Part shown: positions 1 through 8,189 of the stretch, in pieces
Layout: each line of letters starts with the position of its first letter
How positions within the stretch are numbered: the stretch's first letter is position 1
Program-made: the position numbers and the translations under genes
Source of the DNA: Candidatus Hydrogenedentota bacterium
Lineage (GTDB): Bacteria > Hydrogenedentota > Hydrogenedentia > Hydrogenedentales > JAEUWI01
Reading direction: 5' to 3'
Assembly: GCA_016182605.1 (NCBI GenBank)
Contig: JACPGE010000022.1
Span: 1 to 38,741, forward strand
DNA length: 38,741 bases
The notes under the pieces: generated by a model
The model's input: the letters and a program-made list of their open reading frames with translations, nothing else
What the model was told of the DNA's origin: nothing
The model's database searches: none

Positions 1-81
1 AGCCCACTCACGACGGCCGCGCTCGTCCAACGAGCCCTGCAGTTGCTTATATTGTCGCGCGATATCGGTTACTGTTTTCAT
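1..81 (-). CDS. ISAzo13-family transposase, N-terminus only (cut by window edge)
   Basis: Reading the minus strand from the ATG at 79-81 gives 27 codons that stay open to the left edge. The peptide contains LDERGRREWA at its end, which resembles the conserved start of ISAzo13-type transposases (typically L-x-DER-x-RR-x-WAA, preceded by a short helix). Only the first 27 residues are visible, so neither the catalytic domain nor the rest of the element can be judged. No clear Shine-Dalgarno precedes the start, which is common for transposases. If the call is right, one end of an insertion sequence lies within about the first 200 bases of the window. The assignment rests on a short motif and is an inference from family knowledge. 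Confidence 0.5.
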   Translation of the reverse strand, partial: MKTVTDIARQYKQLQGSLDERGRREWA

Positions 82-534
82 GGATAACAGTATCGCACAA
101 CAGAATAAATATAGTCGAGTTATTTTGTCACAGACCCTTACTTCTACACCATCTTCCCCCATACCCAGGATCGAACGGGAGTCGCAGCCTGGTTCGTCTT
201 CGGGGTTCTGGCGCACGGCCTGCTTTGCCTCGAACGCACCTGGCGCTATTTCCACAGCAGGCCGGGGCTCACTTGAGTCTTGACCGGCGCCGTTTCAGCC
301 GAAGCGACGTGCGAATGGGGTGCCTGCCGGGATGCGGCAAAACGCCCAATCGGAATTGGGCGCTACGTAGCTCCCATTTCCGAATGGGAGTGCGATTGCT
401 TCACGTCTACACAACCCGCCATACACGTGGCCACTGTCTGCTTGATCGCGCCCCCAGCCGCGAATAGACTCAACGTGCCGGGTGTAACAACTTCGGCGTA
501 TTCTGAACCTTCATGGCATTCGCAGGGAGAGCAC
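82..534. other. Gene-free stretch upstream of the DUF4126 gene
   Basis: No convincing gene is seen. Open frames here have no ribosome binding site and no recognisable protein. The stretch holds probable insertion-sequence flank on the left, and the double palindrome at 343-390. The ATG used by the downstream gene is preceded by an AGGGAGA ribosome site at about 523-529. Confidence 0.5.
343..390. repeat. Nested double palindrome (REP/BIME-like)
   Basis: Two perfect 8-bp hairpins flank a perfect 8-bp palindrome. The first is CGCCCAATCGGAATTGGGCG (343-362), then CTACGTAG (363-370), then CTCCCATTTCCGAATGGGAG (371-390). The two tetraloops, CGGA and TCCG, are reverse complements of each other, and the two hairpin units match in inverted orientation at 16 of 20 positions. 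The whole 48 bp is therefore also a larger inverted repeat centred on CTACGTAG. The arrangement is like two REP units facing each other. No T-tract follows, so it is not an ordinary terminator. Confidence 0.7.
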
Positions 535-1164
535 ATGGACGCACTGGTACTCTTGAGCAGCGTTTTAGGTGTGGGCTTCCTCTCCGGCATCAACCTCTAT
601 GCCACCGTGCTCTTGCTGGGCCTCGCCGTGCGCATTGGTTTCGTCGATACCCTCCCCGGTTTCACGCACCTGGAGGTTCTGGGGCACCCCGCCGTGCTGG
701 TGACTGCCGGGGGCCTCTATCTCATTGAGTTCGTGGCAGACAAGATTCCCTACGTGGATTCCTCCTGGGACGCCATTCACACCGTCATTCGTCCCGTGGG
801 GGCGGCCGCCCTGGCGGCGGGCACACTGGGCGGCCTCGATCCCGCCACGGAGACCGCCCTGGTGCTGGCCTGCGGCGGACTCGCCCTGAGTTCCCACAGT
901 GCCAAGGCCACCACCCGCGTCGCGGCGAACCACAGTCCCGAGCCTTTCTCCAACATCGCGCTCAGCGTGGCGGAGGATGTTGCGGTCCTCGGTGGTCTGT
1001 GGCTGCTCCTCGTCTATCCCCTCGTGGCCCTGTGTGCGGTGGTGGTCTTCCTGGGGATATTCGTGTGGATATTTCCAAAGATTCTGCGCGCGCTGCGCGC
1101 CAGTTTCCGCAGGATACGATCCCTCGTCTCGCGCCGGGAAATGGGCGATGAAAGCGCGCTGTAG
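535..1164 (+). CDS. DUF4126 family integral membrane protein
   Basis: A 209-residue protein beginning MDALVLLSSVLGVGFLSGIN. The open frame extends upstream to 280, but the ATG at 535 is preceded by AGGGAGA at 6-12 bases and starts directly with a hydrophobic segment, so it is the better start. The sequence has the features of DUF4126: an N-terminal segment with GINLYATVLLLGLAVR, a central region with HTVIRPVGAAALAAGTLGGLD, an SHSAKATTRVAANHSPEPFSN loop, and a hydrophobic C-terminal segment ending in a basic tail with RALRASFRRIRSLVSRRE. About four membrane segments are expected. The biochemical role of the family is unknown. It stands alone, and the next gene is convergent. Confidence 0.8.
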   Translation: MDALVLLSSVLGVGFLSGINLYATVLLLGLAVRIGFVDTLPGFTHLEVLGHPAVLVTAGGLYLIEFVADKIPYVDSSWDAIHTVIRPVGAAALAAGTLGGLDPATETALVLACGGLALSSHSAKATTRVAANHSPEPFSNIALSVAEDVAVLGGLWLLLVYPLVALCAVVVFLGIFVWIFPKILRALRASFRRIRSLVSRREMGDESAL

Positions 1165-1271
1165 GCATTCGTAAAAATATTGCGGCACGGTGGCGTCACA
1201 CGCCCGATGCGCTCGGGCACCGGCCCGGTATTAAACCCAAAGCTCGCTTGCCGAAGTTCCAGGCTTCGGGG

Positions 1272-3098
1272 CTACCACACCTTGATTGAAAGCGGCCCTG
1301 TGCGGGGTTTTTCGAAGGGGCCGGGTGTGGGATGGGCCGGGTCGCGCTCCTTGCGGAAGTAATCCGTGTCGATTTGGATGGGCGTGCCATCGGGGTTCTC
1401 ATAGGAAACTCGGGAGACGGTCGTGGTGCCCAGCAAATTCGTGTCTACCGCCTTGCGCGCGGTGTTGCCACGCCAGGATTCCTCAACGCTAAGTTCGAGG
1501 TAGAAGCCGTCGGGCTTCTCCACAAGGCGCAGCGCTGGATGGAGATTCGGCTGCACCACCGCCCCGGTTTCCAGTTTGCACGGTGCGGCGCCGCCCAGAA
1601 AGACATTGCCGTTCATCCATACGGGCAATTTCGCCGTGTCGTAAGCGCGCAGATCGCCGGGTCCGATGAACAGGTTGTTGTAGTAGCGATCATCGCCACA
1701 GGGGTTGTCGTGCATCCCCGCGAGTTCCGTCGAATGCGCCTTGTGGAAGGGGGTCAAGCGCTCGTCGTAGGTGTTGGGATGCGTCTCTCCCGCAATCAGG
1801 TTGTGGACATAGGCCCCGCCCTGGGATCGGGAATTCAGCGTGACGGGCGAGAGGAATAGGTTGTTGTCCACGAGGAAGGGGCCGTGGTTCACCTCGACAA
1901 AGAGGTCTTCGACCGCGTTGTCGTGAAAGAGGTTTCCGGAGACCCGCGTGCCCTGGGCCATCCAGTCCAGCCAGAGGCCGCGGCAGGTCCGGTAGATGTG
2001 ATTGTGGCGCAGTTCCACATCGATGGCCGCATGGATCTTGATGCCCGCCATCTCGGCGCCCGTGAAAAGTTCCTGCACGTGGATGTCGTGGATGATGTTG
2101 TCCTCAATGCGGCTGAATACCGCGCCCAGGCTGCCGACGATTCCAGCCTGTTCGCAATAAGCGATGGTGTTGTTGCGCACTGTATGATGGCCGATGGTGG
2201 CCTTGTTCCAGCCACGCTGCAGGGCGCGCTCTATGGTCTTCACATAGCCTTCGGCAGTGTCCGCGGAGGTGTTGTCCCACTGATCGCCGTACTTGCCGAG
2301 GGAGATCCCCGCGCATTTTGAATGTGTAATTAAATTGTTCTCTATGATCCAACCCTTGCTCCAATGCGTGCCGAGCAGGCCGATCTGCTCCGCGGTGGGC
2401 GGCACCCAGGGCGTGGCCGCGTGGCGCAGGGTGAATCCGCGGACGGTGAGGTAGTTGATGCCCGGCGCTTCCGGATAGAAGACCGTTTGGCGCACGTTGA
2501 TCTCTGTCAGCGCTTCGTTCGGATTCTCCTCCCCGAAGTGCGCCCATATCGAGGTGTTGGACGCATCCACTTGAGCGAACCACAGCGATGCGCTTCCTGT
2601 GGGCTTCAGTACCTCGTCCAGTGTCGCGGCCTCCATCAGCCATGCGCCGTTGAGGTACACCGCGCCGGTGTGGTGGATCCGGCCCTTCGGATTGAACCAG
2701 TCGCCGTGGAGGACATCGCTATAGGGATTGAAGGCCCCGAAAAACGAATTGGGAAGGGTCACCTTCCACACCGCATCCTGCACCGCGACCCAATTCGTGA
2801 TCACCTCCGATCCCTTGATCTCCACCTGCTCTCCCGGTGCAGCCTGGTAAACGATGGGCGCCGCTTCGGACGTGCCCCCGCGCGGCGGGCTGACGCGTTC
2901 ACGGTACACGCCGGCATGCACCGTAATCACGTCCCCTGGCTGGGCCACCTGCGCGGCCGCGGAGATGCTTCGGAAAGGCTTGTCCGGCGCACCGTCGTTC
3001 AAGTCGTTTCCCTGCTGGGAAACGTGATACTCAATCGCCGTCGCTGCGGACATTCCCAGAAGCAGGGTGGCCAAGGTCATTGTTACGAGTGCCTTCAT
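1272..3098 (-). CDS. Secreted right-handed parallel beta-helix protein (polysaccharide-active type)
   Basis: A 608-residue protein. The start chosen is the ATG at 3098, which has GGGGGA upstream and opens a clear signal peptide (MKALVTMTLATLLLGMSAATA); the longer open frame to 3161 would put 21 polar residues before it. After the signal comes a DUF1565-like opening: YHVSQQGNDLNDGAPDKPFR, then AAAQVAQPGDVITVHAGVYRE, the usual first turn of pectate-lyase-like helices. The middle shows repeated beta-helix turns (WIIENNLITHSKCAGISLG, VRNNTIAYCEQAGIVG, VELRHNHIYRTCRGLWLD, RVSGNLFHDNAVEDLFVE, VDNNLFLSPV). The fold is that of many polysaccharide lyases, hydrolases and esterases; the substrate cannot be read from the sequence. 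It starts 56 bases after the stop of the large upstream gene on the same strand, so the two are probably co-transcribed and exported together to attack a glycan. Confidence 0.8.
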   Translation of the reverse strand: MKALVTMTLATLLLGMSAATAIEYHVSQQGNDLNDGAPDKPFRSISAAAQVAQPGDVITVHAGVYRERVSPPRGGTSEAAPIVYQAAPGEQVEIKGSEVITNWVAVQDAVWKVTLPNSFFGAFNPYSDVLHGDWFNPKGRIHHTGAVYLNGAWLMEAATLDEVLKPTGSASLWFAQVDASNTSIWAHFGEENPNEALTEINVRQTVFYPEAPGINYLTVRGFTLRHAATPWVPPTAEQIGLLGTHWSKGWIIENNLITHSKCAGISLGKYGDQWDNTSADTAEGYVKTIERALQRGWNKATIGHHTVRNNTIAYCEQAGIVGSLGAVFSRIEDNIIHDIHVQELFTGAEMAGIKIHAAIDVELRHNHIYRTCRGLWLDWMAQGTRVSGNLFHDNAVEDLFVEVNHGPFLVDNNLFLSPVTLNSRSQGGAYVHNLIAGETHPNTYDERLTPFHKAHSTELAGMHDNPCGDDRYYNNLFIGPGDLRAYDTAKLPVWMNGNVFLGGAAPCKLETGAVVQPNLHPALRLVEKPDGFYLELSVEESWRGNTARKAVDTNLLGTTTVSRVSYENPDGTPIQIDTDYFRKERDPAHPTPGPFEKPRTGPLSIKVW

Positions 3099-3154
3099 GT
3101 GTCGTCCCCCGACGGTTGCCCTGCGAGTAGCAGGGGTGATTTTCTCAAATCGGG

Positions 3155-6100
3155 TCACCACGTCACGCGGTAGCGCCCTGCTCCTTTGTGACCGGTGTTA
3201 AAGGTGATGCGGCCGTCCTCGGTCGTGAATGCGATCTCCCCCATGGGCGCCTGGGTCCGCGCAGCGAGCGCCGTCACCCGGGCGTTCTTCGCCGCGGCCC
3301 CCGCCACGATGCGCGGGAGATCCAGCGTCACTGCAAATGCCGTGTCCCGCGGATAGGGGAAGACCTCTAGAGCGCCCTCACCCCGGTTGACCTTCACCGA
3401 ACCGTCGGTTGCAATGGGACCGAAGTCGATCAGGGTTCCCGGTGGATTCATGTGGGCGTCGAAATCGGCCGGCGCCACATAGTCCCCCACCTGATCCGGC
3501 GCGATCGGTTCGAAACGCGCCCCCGTCACGGCTCCGTTCTCCCGGGTGACCAGTAACTTTCCGAGCAGCACGCTGTTGCTCGCACTCAACTTGCCCTTCA
3601 TCGGCAGGCGCCGGCCCCCCTGGTGGAGGCCGATGGCGATAGTGTACTCCGTGATGGGCCCGTCGGGAACGGTGATGTCGTAGGGCCCGTCCATGATCGT
3701 CTCGCCGGCCTGCCACTGGCTCGTCGCCTTGGGCAGACCGTGGTCCTGCTGAAACGCGATGCCGTCCGCCGTGTTTACTGTGGGCGAGGTGAAATGGACA
3801 AAGGTAAGATAGTCCCCGTCGAGGCTTTCGTTGACGCGCCAGGTATAGGCCAGGCGGATGCGGTTTCCGCCGAGGTATTCGAAGCGCTCGAGTGCGGGTG
3901 CCACGTCGCGCACCAGGTGACGGTACGGCATGGTGAAGGTTGTGCGCGCATCGGCAAAGAGGAATTCCGGACACGATGCGTAGCCGGCAAAGTGGCCGTC
4001 CTGCAGCACCGTCATTACTTCCGTGTCCGGGCCCAGTGCCAGGAAGCCCCATTGGGGCAGCATGCGGCCCTCCACCGACCACGGTTTCGGATCCCAGTTC
4101 ACCCACAGCTTCAGTCCGGAGTCATAGCGGATGTGTTGGCGCAGCCGTTGACCGGCGGCGAGGGCGGCCCCCAGTGGCGCCAGGCGGCCGTTGACCTCAT
4201 AGAGAATCGCCGTGGGCGTTGCGGTGGCGCCCAGGCGCTGAATAGGGTGCATCAGATGATGCTCCTTCGCCACCCATTGAATGTTGTCCGTTTGCGCGTC
4301 GCCGATGAAGCCCGCATGTCCGTAGGCGATCTCCTGGGCGCGGTATTTGTCGATCTGTTCCGGGGTGCCCGTGTCGTATCCCCACTGGTGATCATAGCCC
4401 CGGCGGAACCAGCGCTCGTAATAGCCCATGCCGTGATTCACCATCTGCGGGTGAATCTTCAGCAGATCGAAGTCCAGCAAGGGCGCGTGGTCCTCCCCGC
4501 CCGCCACCTGCGCTTCCGCCCCGTCGAAGTGGCCCGCCCAGAAGAAGTGGTGGTTCCCCTCTCCGAATAACGGGCCCCCATGCGTCTCCCGCTCGTACTG
4601 AAAGAGCCGCACCTGCTGCGCGTACTTGAAAGCAGCCACGGCCGCCATGGGCTGGATCGCGTCGTGATCGAGCACATGCCAGGGCGGCACGCAGGTGTGC
4701 ACGTCGAGATAGGCCGCGCTCGTGCCATAACGGGCATGGATCTCCGGTGAGTTCTTCGCCGCGTATTCGAGCGCCCGGTTCGACTTGATGGAAAAGGCCT
4801 GCACCCCCGTGCCGCCGTTGTACCACCCCTCCACGGGCCGCCCGTCGCCATGCCGCGCGAGCGCCGTCTCGTCATAGGACGGCGCGTCGGGATACATGTC
4901 CACATAGTTCTCGTGGAGAGACCACACATAGCCGCATTCGTTCGCCGCTTGGCCAAAGGCCTTCATGCCTTCGTCCCCGCCGAACTGGGGGTTGGCGGGA
5001 AGATGGTCCGGGAGTTTCACGTCATAGCCGAAGTGCTGCCAGACGTGGTTGATGATGGCGAGATGATCGATGCCGTTGTCTTTCAGATCGCGCAGGTTCT
5101 CCCCAGCGCCCGCGTAGGTCCCGTCGTGGTGGCGCCACAGATCGAGCACGATCCTTGGCCCGAGCAGTTCGCGGTACGGCGAGGGCGGCAACGGAAGGTT
5201 GGGCAATACTTCGGCCACGTGGGGCGACACCGCGATATAGCCCGACTCGTGCAGGGGATTGCGCATCCCGGCGGTCGTGGCTTCGTAGTTCGCGTCGCTC
5301 TGGGGACAGTTGGACGCGTTCGATGTGGTCCAGTCGAGGTAACGGCACACGAAAGTGCGCTGTTCGGGCAGGTAGGTCAGATTGCCCCAGAGATAGGGCA
5401 CGGCGAAGTTCTTTCGAAAGACGACATTCCCCGCCTGCCCCAGGGACAACGCCGTGATGGCGGGATCTTCACAGTCGGCGACTACCGTGAGGGTCTTGCC
5501 CACAATACCGAAGCGCCAATCCACGCCTATCGTGCGGTCGCCGAGGGCATACTCCCAGCGGACGCCCAAGAGATTGGGGTCATCGGCGTGGATTAGTCCA
5601 ATGCGCGAATCCGTTCCCTGGAGCGCCACGATCTGTTCCTGGCCGTCCTTCACGAGTACGGCGGAAAGCCCCCCGCCCAAGGCCGGCGAGAACGCTGGTT
5701 TGTCGTCGATCTGCGCGGTGAAATCGTCGAGCCGGCCCGTCTCCGGCACATAGCGGTAGACAATTCTGCAGTCCGGGCCGTTGTAGGTAAAACAGAAGGC
5801 CCCGTCCACCACGTCAATGGAATTCAGACCATCTACCAGGCGCGAGGGAACTACACCACGGTAGGGGGCGTTCGCGGCCCGCGAAAGATCAACCTCCTTC
5901 ACCATTTCGAGGGCCAGTGAATCCACGAACGGGTCCAGCGGTGCGGCCGGATGCTCCTCCGCGCCCGCCACGATGCTCGGCGCGCTAAAGTGGGAATAGT
6001 CCCAACCGCAGTCCTTCTCAGGGCCCGGTTCCACCTGGAGCCGAAGCTCCACCGCTTTCCCCGCCCACGCAGATAGGTCGATTTGAAAATCCTTCCACGC

Positions 6101-6538
6101 GGTCACGGCATGGTGTTCACGCATCAATTCGTGATCGCCTTCATCATCCACGACATGAGCGCTGAACGTCACGCCATCGCTCTTGCCCGGGTTGAAGGCG
6201 TCTTTGCGCATCGCGATCCCGAAGTGCAGCGTGATGGGCGTCTCCAACGGCAATTGCATGGGATAGGCCATCCATGTCTTGCCCACGGGCACACGCCACG
6301 GGGAATGCATCATGAAGGAATCGCGCCCCAGCAGGGGTTCTCCCGGCTGATAGGTAACCCCGCTTGGCCCGTCCACCCCCTGCCACCCGGGTGGAAAGGC
6401 CTTTTCGCTACCTTCGTAGGACTGATACCCAATATGGGCGTAACCCAAATCGCCCAGCAGGGTCGTGCCGGGCGGCAGACTCGCATGGGGCGTCGGCGGC
6501 GTGCTCAGATACATCAAGGCGAGTGCCAGGTACAACAT
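3155..6538 (-). CDS. Large secreted glycoside-hydrolase-like TIM-barrel protein (GH101/DUF5696-like)
   Basis: A 1127-residue exported protein. The ATG at 6538 opens a hydrophobic signal (MLYLALALMYLSTPPTPHA); the frame is open to 6706 but that extension crosses the promoter. In order: a jelly-roll-like region to about residue 190 (HFGIAMRKDAFNPGKSDGVT, WKDFQIDLSAWAGKAVELRL), a beta-sandwich to about 460, and a probable TIM barrel at about 460-800 starting GPRIVLDLWRHHDGTYAGAG. Candidate acidic residues are Asp612 in AAYLDVHTC and Glu660 in LFGEGNHHFFWAGH, placed as in GH101-type retaining glycosidases. C-terminal beta domains follow. I recognise the architecture, not a specific family with certainty; DUF5696-type proteins look similar. 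It is the first gene of a two-gene unit with the beta-helix protein. Confidence 0.55.
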   Translation of the reverse strand: MLYLALALMYLSTPPTPHASLPPGTTLLGDLGYAHIGYQSYEGSEKAFPPGWQGVDGPSGVTYQPGEPLLGRDSFMMHSPWRVPVGKTWMAYPMQLPLETPITLHFGIAMRKDAFNPGKSDGVTFSAHVVDDEGDHELMREHHAVTAWKDFQIDLSAWAGKAVELRLQVEPGPEKDCGWDYSHFSAPSIVAGAEEHPAAPLDPFVDSLALEMVKEVDLSRAANAPYRGVVPSRLVDGLNSIDVVDGAFCFTYNGPDCRIVYRYVPETGRLDDFTAQIDDKPAFSPALGGGLSAVLVKDGQEQIVALQGTDSRIGLIHADDPNLLGVRWEYALGDRTIGVDWRFGIVGKTLTVVADCEDPAITALSLGQAGNVVFRKNFAVPYLWGNLTYLPEQRTFVCRYLDWTTSNASNCPQSDANYEATTAGMRNPLHESGYIAVSPHVAEVLPNLPLPPSPYRELLGPRIVLDLWRHHDGTYAGAGENLRDLKDNGIDHLAIINHVWQHFGYDVKLPDHLPANPQFGGDEGMKAFGQAANECGYVWSLHENYVDMYPDAPSYDETALARHGDGRPVEGWYNGGTGVQAFSIKSNRALEYAAKNSPEIHARYGTSAAYLDVHTCVPPWHVLDHDAIQPMAAVAAFKYAQQVRLFQYERETHGGPLFGEGNHHFFWAGHFDGAEAQVAGGEDHAPLLDFDLLKIHPQMVNHGMGYYERWFRRGYDHQWGYDTGTPEQIDKYRAQEIAYGHAGFIGDAQTDNIQWVAKEHHLMHPIQRLGATATPTAILYEVNGRLAPLGAALAAGQRLRQHIRYDSGLKLWVNWDPKPWSVEGRMLPQWGFLALGPDTEVMTVLQDGHFAGYASCPEFLFADARTTFTMPYRHLVRDVAPALERFEYLGGNRIRLAYTWRVNESLDGDYLTFVHFTSPTVNTADGIAFQQDHGLPKATSQWQAGETIMDGPYDITVPDGPITEYTIAIGLHQGGRRLPMKGKLSASNSVLLGKLLVTRENGAVTGARFEPIAPDQVGDYVAPADFDAHMNPPGTLIDFGPIATDGSVKVNRGEGALEVFPYPRDTAFAVTLDLPRIVAGAAAKNARVTALAARTQAPMGEIAFTTEDGRITFNTGHKGAGRYRVTW

Positions 6539-6677
6539 CGGCCCATCCCCGCAGTTTTCCCCCTGTGGATTCAAGCAGGATCGTACACGGGCCAGCGCCC
6601 GCAATGGAAATTCCGGGAGTGTTCGAGGAGATTTTCCGATGGTGGCCCAAACGGTACTTGACGTTCTATGATTGAAT

Positions 6678-6706
6678 ACTGTAAAATTGAGCGCGCAATC
6701 AATCAA
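6678..6706 (-). promoter_or_regulatory. Probable sigma-70-type promoter for the hydrolase/beta-helix operon
   Basis: On the minus strand TTGATT (6701-6706) is followed after 17 bases by TACAGT (6678-6683). Transcription would begin near 6671, giving a leader of about 130 bases before the ATG at 6538. This supports the internal start, because the longest open frame would begin inside the -35 element. Confidence 0.5.
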
Positions 6707-6716
6707 AAGTAATCAT
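6687..6716 (+). promoter_or_regulatory. Possible promoter for the SorE-like gene
   Basis: On the plus strand TTGAGC is followed after 17 bases by TAATCA, ahead of the dehydrogenase gene starting at 6830. Both hexamers are weak matches and overlap the opposing promoter. The 291-base divergent gap 6539-6829 otherwise shows nothing recognisable. Confidence 0.25.
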
Positions 6717-6829
6717 TCTGTGCGCGGGCACCTCCCCGAAGCGATGAACTGACCGCGGCGCTGGCTGCATCCAACGCTGTGCATCCGATACAATACCGGC
6801 CTTCCACAACCATGGAGAAAGAGGACACC

Positions 6830-8110
6830 ATGACTCTGACCACCGCATTGCGCCTCTACGGCAAGCAGGATATCCGCCTGGAAACCTTCGATCTGGGCGA
6901 GATCGGCGACAATGAGATTCTGGCGGATGTACAGACCGACAGCATTTGTATGTCCACATACAAAGCCTACAATCTCGGGCCGGAACACAAGCGCATCCCG
7001 GACAATGTGGCCGAGAATCCGGTCATTGTGGGCCACGAATTAAGCGGCGTCATCCTGGCCGTGGGCAAGAACCACCAGAGCAAGTACCGGCCCGGGCAGA
7101 AGTACAGCATTCAGCCTGCCATGTACTATCCGGGCCGTGAGTTCGAAGCGCCGGGCTACTCCTTCGCCAAACTCGGCGGCGATGCCACCAAGGTCATCAT
7201 TCCCAGCGAGATCATGGAAATGGACTGTCTCCTCCCCTATGAAGGTGAGGGTCACTTCAAGGCGTCGCTGGCGGAGCCCGTCTCATGCGTCATCGGCGGC
7301 TTCAATACCATGTACCACTACAAGCAGGGCACCTACAACCACGTCATGGGCCCCGTGAAAAACGGACGCATGCTGATTCTGGGCGGCACGGGTCCCATGG
7401 GGCTCGCGGCCATTGACTACGCCCTGCATGGCCCCTACAACCCGAAGCTCCTCGTGGTAACCGACATCAGCGCAGACCGGCTGGCCCGCGCGGAGAGCCT
7501 CTTCCCCGTGGAAGCGGCAGCCAAGCGCGGCACCAGGCTCATTTACGCGGGCGTACCCGCTGTGACAAACGACGACCTGAAGGCCATGGCCGACGGCGTG
7601 GGGTTCGACGATGCCTTCGTCTTCGCCCCGGTCACGCCGCTTGTGGAGCAGGCCGCCGCGGTCCTCACACTGAACGGTTGCCTGAACTTCTTCGCCGGCC
7701 CGACAGACACCACCTTCAGTGCGAAGCTGAATTTTTACGATGTCCACTACAATGAAATTCACGTGGCCTGCAATTCCGGCGGGAACACAGAAGACATGCT
7801 TGATGCACTGCGCCTCATGGGCGACGGCACCCTCGAACCGGCGGTGCTGATCACCCACATCGGCGGGTTGGACGCGGCGGCGGAGACCATCGCCCATCTT
7901 CCCCAGATTCCCGGCGGCAAGAAGCTCATCTACACCCACCTGGAATTCCCGTTGATCGCGCTCGACGATCTCGCCAAGCGGGCGGATGAGAACGCCATGT
8001 ACGGCAAGCTTGCGGAGATCGTGGCGCGTCACAACGGCCTGTGGAGCAATGAAGCCGAGGCCGTGCTGCTCGCCGAAGCCCCGCGTCACAACATCCCCCC
8101 AAAATCATGA
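6830..8110 (+). CDS. Zinc-type MDR dehydrogenase, L-sorbose 1-phosphate reductase (SorE)-like
   Basis: A 426-residue medium-chain dehydrogenase. The ATG at 6830 has GAGAAAGAGG directly upstream; the frame is open further but those Met codons lack a ribosome site. The N-terminal GroES-like part carries SICMSTYKAYNLG (first zinc cysteine) and VGHELSGVI (the GHE zinc ligand motif). A Rossmann nucleotide site follows in ILGGTGPMGLAAIDYAL, with an acidic end of beta-2 in VVTDISADR, which favours NAD(H). The unusual spacing and the SICMSTYKA motif resemble SorE, which reduces L-sorbose 1-phosphate to glucitol 6-phosphate. The next gene, 79 bases downstream, fuses an aldolase to a SorD-like dehydrogenase, which agrees with a ketose/alditol phosphate pathway. 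No phosphotransferase genes are present, so the exact substrate is uncertain. Confidence 0.65.
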   Translation: MTLTTALRLYGKQDIRLETFDLGEIGDNEILADVQTDSICMSTYKAYNLGPEHKRIPDNVAENPVIVGHELSGVILAVGKNHQSKYRPGQKYSIQPAMYYPGREFEAPGYSFAKLGGDATKVIIPSEIMEMDCLLPYEGEGHFKASLAEPVSCVIGGFNTMYHYKQGTYNHVMGPVKNGRMLILGGTGPMGLAAIDYALHGPYNPKLLVVTDISADRLARAESLFPVEAAAKRGTRLIYAGVPAVTNDDLKAMADGVGFDDAFVFAPVTPLVEQAAAVLTLNGCLNFFAGPTDTTFSAKLNFYDVHYNEIHVACNSGGNTEDMLDALRLMGDGTLEPAVLITHIGGLDAAAETIAHLPQIPGGKKLIYTHLEFPLIALDDLAKRADENAMYGKLAEIVARHNGLWSNEAEAVLLAEAPRHNIPPKS

Positions 8111-8189
8111 CCCTGCCGGCCGCGATTCCACGTTCCATCCCGGGCTGGAATCGCGGCCAAGTTTCTCCCACCCACCCGGAGTCTCTCTG

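Noticed and set aside
1202-1218. GCCCGA/TCGGGC hairpin between the convergent genes at 1164 and 1272
   Set aside because: Only 6 bp with no T-tract on either strand; not enough to call a terminator.
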